Part shown: one piece after another, positions 5,163 to 5,536 of the stretch
Layout of the letters: every line of letters begins with the position of its first letter
How positions within the stretch are numbered: position 1 is the first letter of the stretch
Assembly: GCA_001821155.1 (NCBI GenBank)
Contig: MHSB01000045.1
Coordinates: forward strand, 1-5,536
Length of the DNA stretch: 5,536 bases
Source of the DNA: Candidatus Taylorbacteria bacterium RIFCSPLOWO2_01_FULL_50_130
Lineage (GTDB): Bacteria; Patescibacteriota; Minisyncoccia; Phycocordibacterales; UBA10002
Direction of reading: 5' to 3'
Translations under genes and position numbers: made by a program
The notes under the pieces: generated by a model
What the model was told of the DNA's origin: nothing
Database searches by the model: none
What the model saw: the letters and a program-made list of their open reading frames with translations, nothing else

Positions 5163-5536
5163 ATGTCTTCTTCCATCATATTAAGCCGCACTCCGTTTCG
5201 TCTCCCGCTCGGAGGCGGCTCAACCGACTTGCCCTCGTATTACAAAAAACACGGCGGCTTCATCTTCGCGGTAACAATTGACCTCTACATGGATGTCTTG
5301 ATTAAGCAGACGCGCGCTGACGACCTTATCAACGTCCACTACAAATCGTTTGAAGGGGTGCCACGCGTTGATCAAATTGAGCATCCGCTCGCACGCGAGG
5401 CGCTCAAAATGACCGGCATTAAAAAGGGAGTGTCAATTTCTTTTAAGGCCGATACGCCGGCGGGAACAGGGCTTGGTTCGTCGGGAGCATGCTCGGTCGC
5501 GCTTCTTAAAGGCCTCTCGCTCTATGCCGGCAGGGA
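5163..5536 (+). CDS. GHMP-family sugar kinase, HddA-like (N-terminal part, cut by window end)
   Basis: From the ATG at 5163 the frame is open to the window end: 124 codons plus two bases, which is roughly the first third of a typical 320-360 residue kinase. The start SRTPFRLPLGGGSTDLPSYY (8-27) is the substrate-side N-terminal motif of the group containing D-glycero-alpha-D-manno-heptose 7-phosphate kinase (HddA) and related sugar kinases. It is followed by GGFIFAVTIDLYMDVLI (31-47) and the GHMP ATP-binding loop PAGTGLGSSGACSVALL (99-115). These kinases phosphorylate a sugar or sugar phosphate at the anomeric position ahead of nucleotide activation. The substrate cannot be decided here; fucose- or galactose-type kinases share the fold. 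There is no Shine-Dalgarno before the ATG, only the 7-bp tandem repeat and CTTCTCCAA. It lies 51 bp after the SDR and is probably in the same operon. Confidence 0.88.
   Translation, partial: MSSSIILSRTPFRLPLGGGSTDLPSYYKKHGGFIFAVTIDLYMDVLIKQTRADDLINVHYKSFEGVPRVDQIEHPLAREALKMTGIKKGVSISFKADTPAGTGLGSSGACSVALLKGLSLYAGR

Overview
This window looks like a cell-surface or extracellular glycan biosynthesis segment from an uncultured bacterium. The GC content is near 50%, genes are compact and closely spaced, and none of the five visible gene starts has a Shine-Dalgarno sequence. The mix of a GT-C glycosyltransferase, a DPM1-like GT2, a sugar C-methyltransferase, a UXS-like SDR and an HddA-like GHMP kinase resembles Patescibacteria (CPR, Parcubacteria-like) genomes. 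That assignment is an inference from style, not proof.

Layout: bases 1-180 hold the 3' end of an unrecognised plus-strand gene. It converges on a minus-strand GT39-like membrane glycosyltransferase (295-1674), and the gap between them carries a perfect 46-bp palindrome (231-276). A 195-bp divergent intergenic region (1675-1869) separates that gene from a plus-strand cluster: GT2 glycosyltransferase (1870-2619), NDP-sugar C-methyltransferase (2616-3860, ATGA overlap), NAD-dependent epimerase/dehydratase of the UDP-glucuronate decarboxylase type (4002-5111), and the first 124 codons of a GHMP sugar kinase (5163 to the window end).

Probable joint role: the SDR and the kinase make or activate nucleotide sugars, the methyltransferase adds a C-methyl branch to a keto-sugar nucleotide, and the GT2 and GT-C enzymes move sugars through polyprenyl-phosphate carriers at the membrane. 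The final glycan cannot be named from this window.

The least ordinary feature is in the spacers. The intergenic regions 1675-1869 and 3861-4001 both contain several copies of a degenerate 26-27 bp repeat (GTTTGG, about 7-8 variable bases, then a core close to GTACTGTGCTTTG). In both, inverted copies lie on the left and direct copies on the right, so each forms an imperfect inverted-repeat element of about 135-140 bp. The third spacer (5112-5162) instead holds three tandem 7-bp units, CTA(A/G)ACG. A near-consensus sigma70-type promoter ends exactly 7 nt before the GT2 ATG, which predicts a leaderless mRNA.
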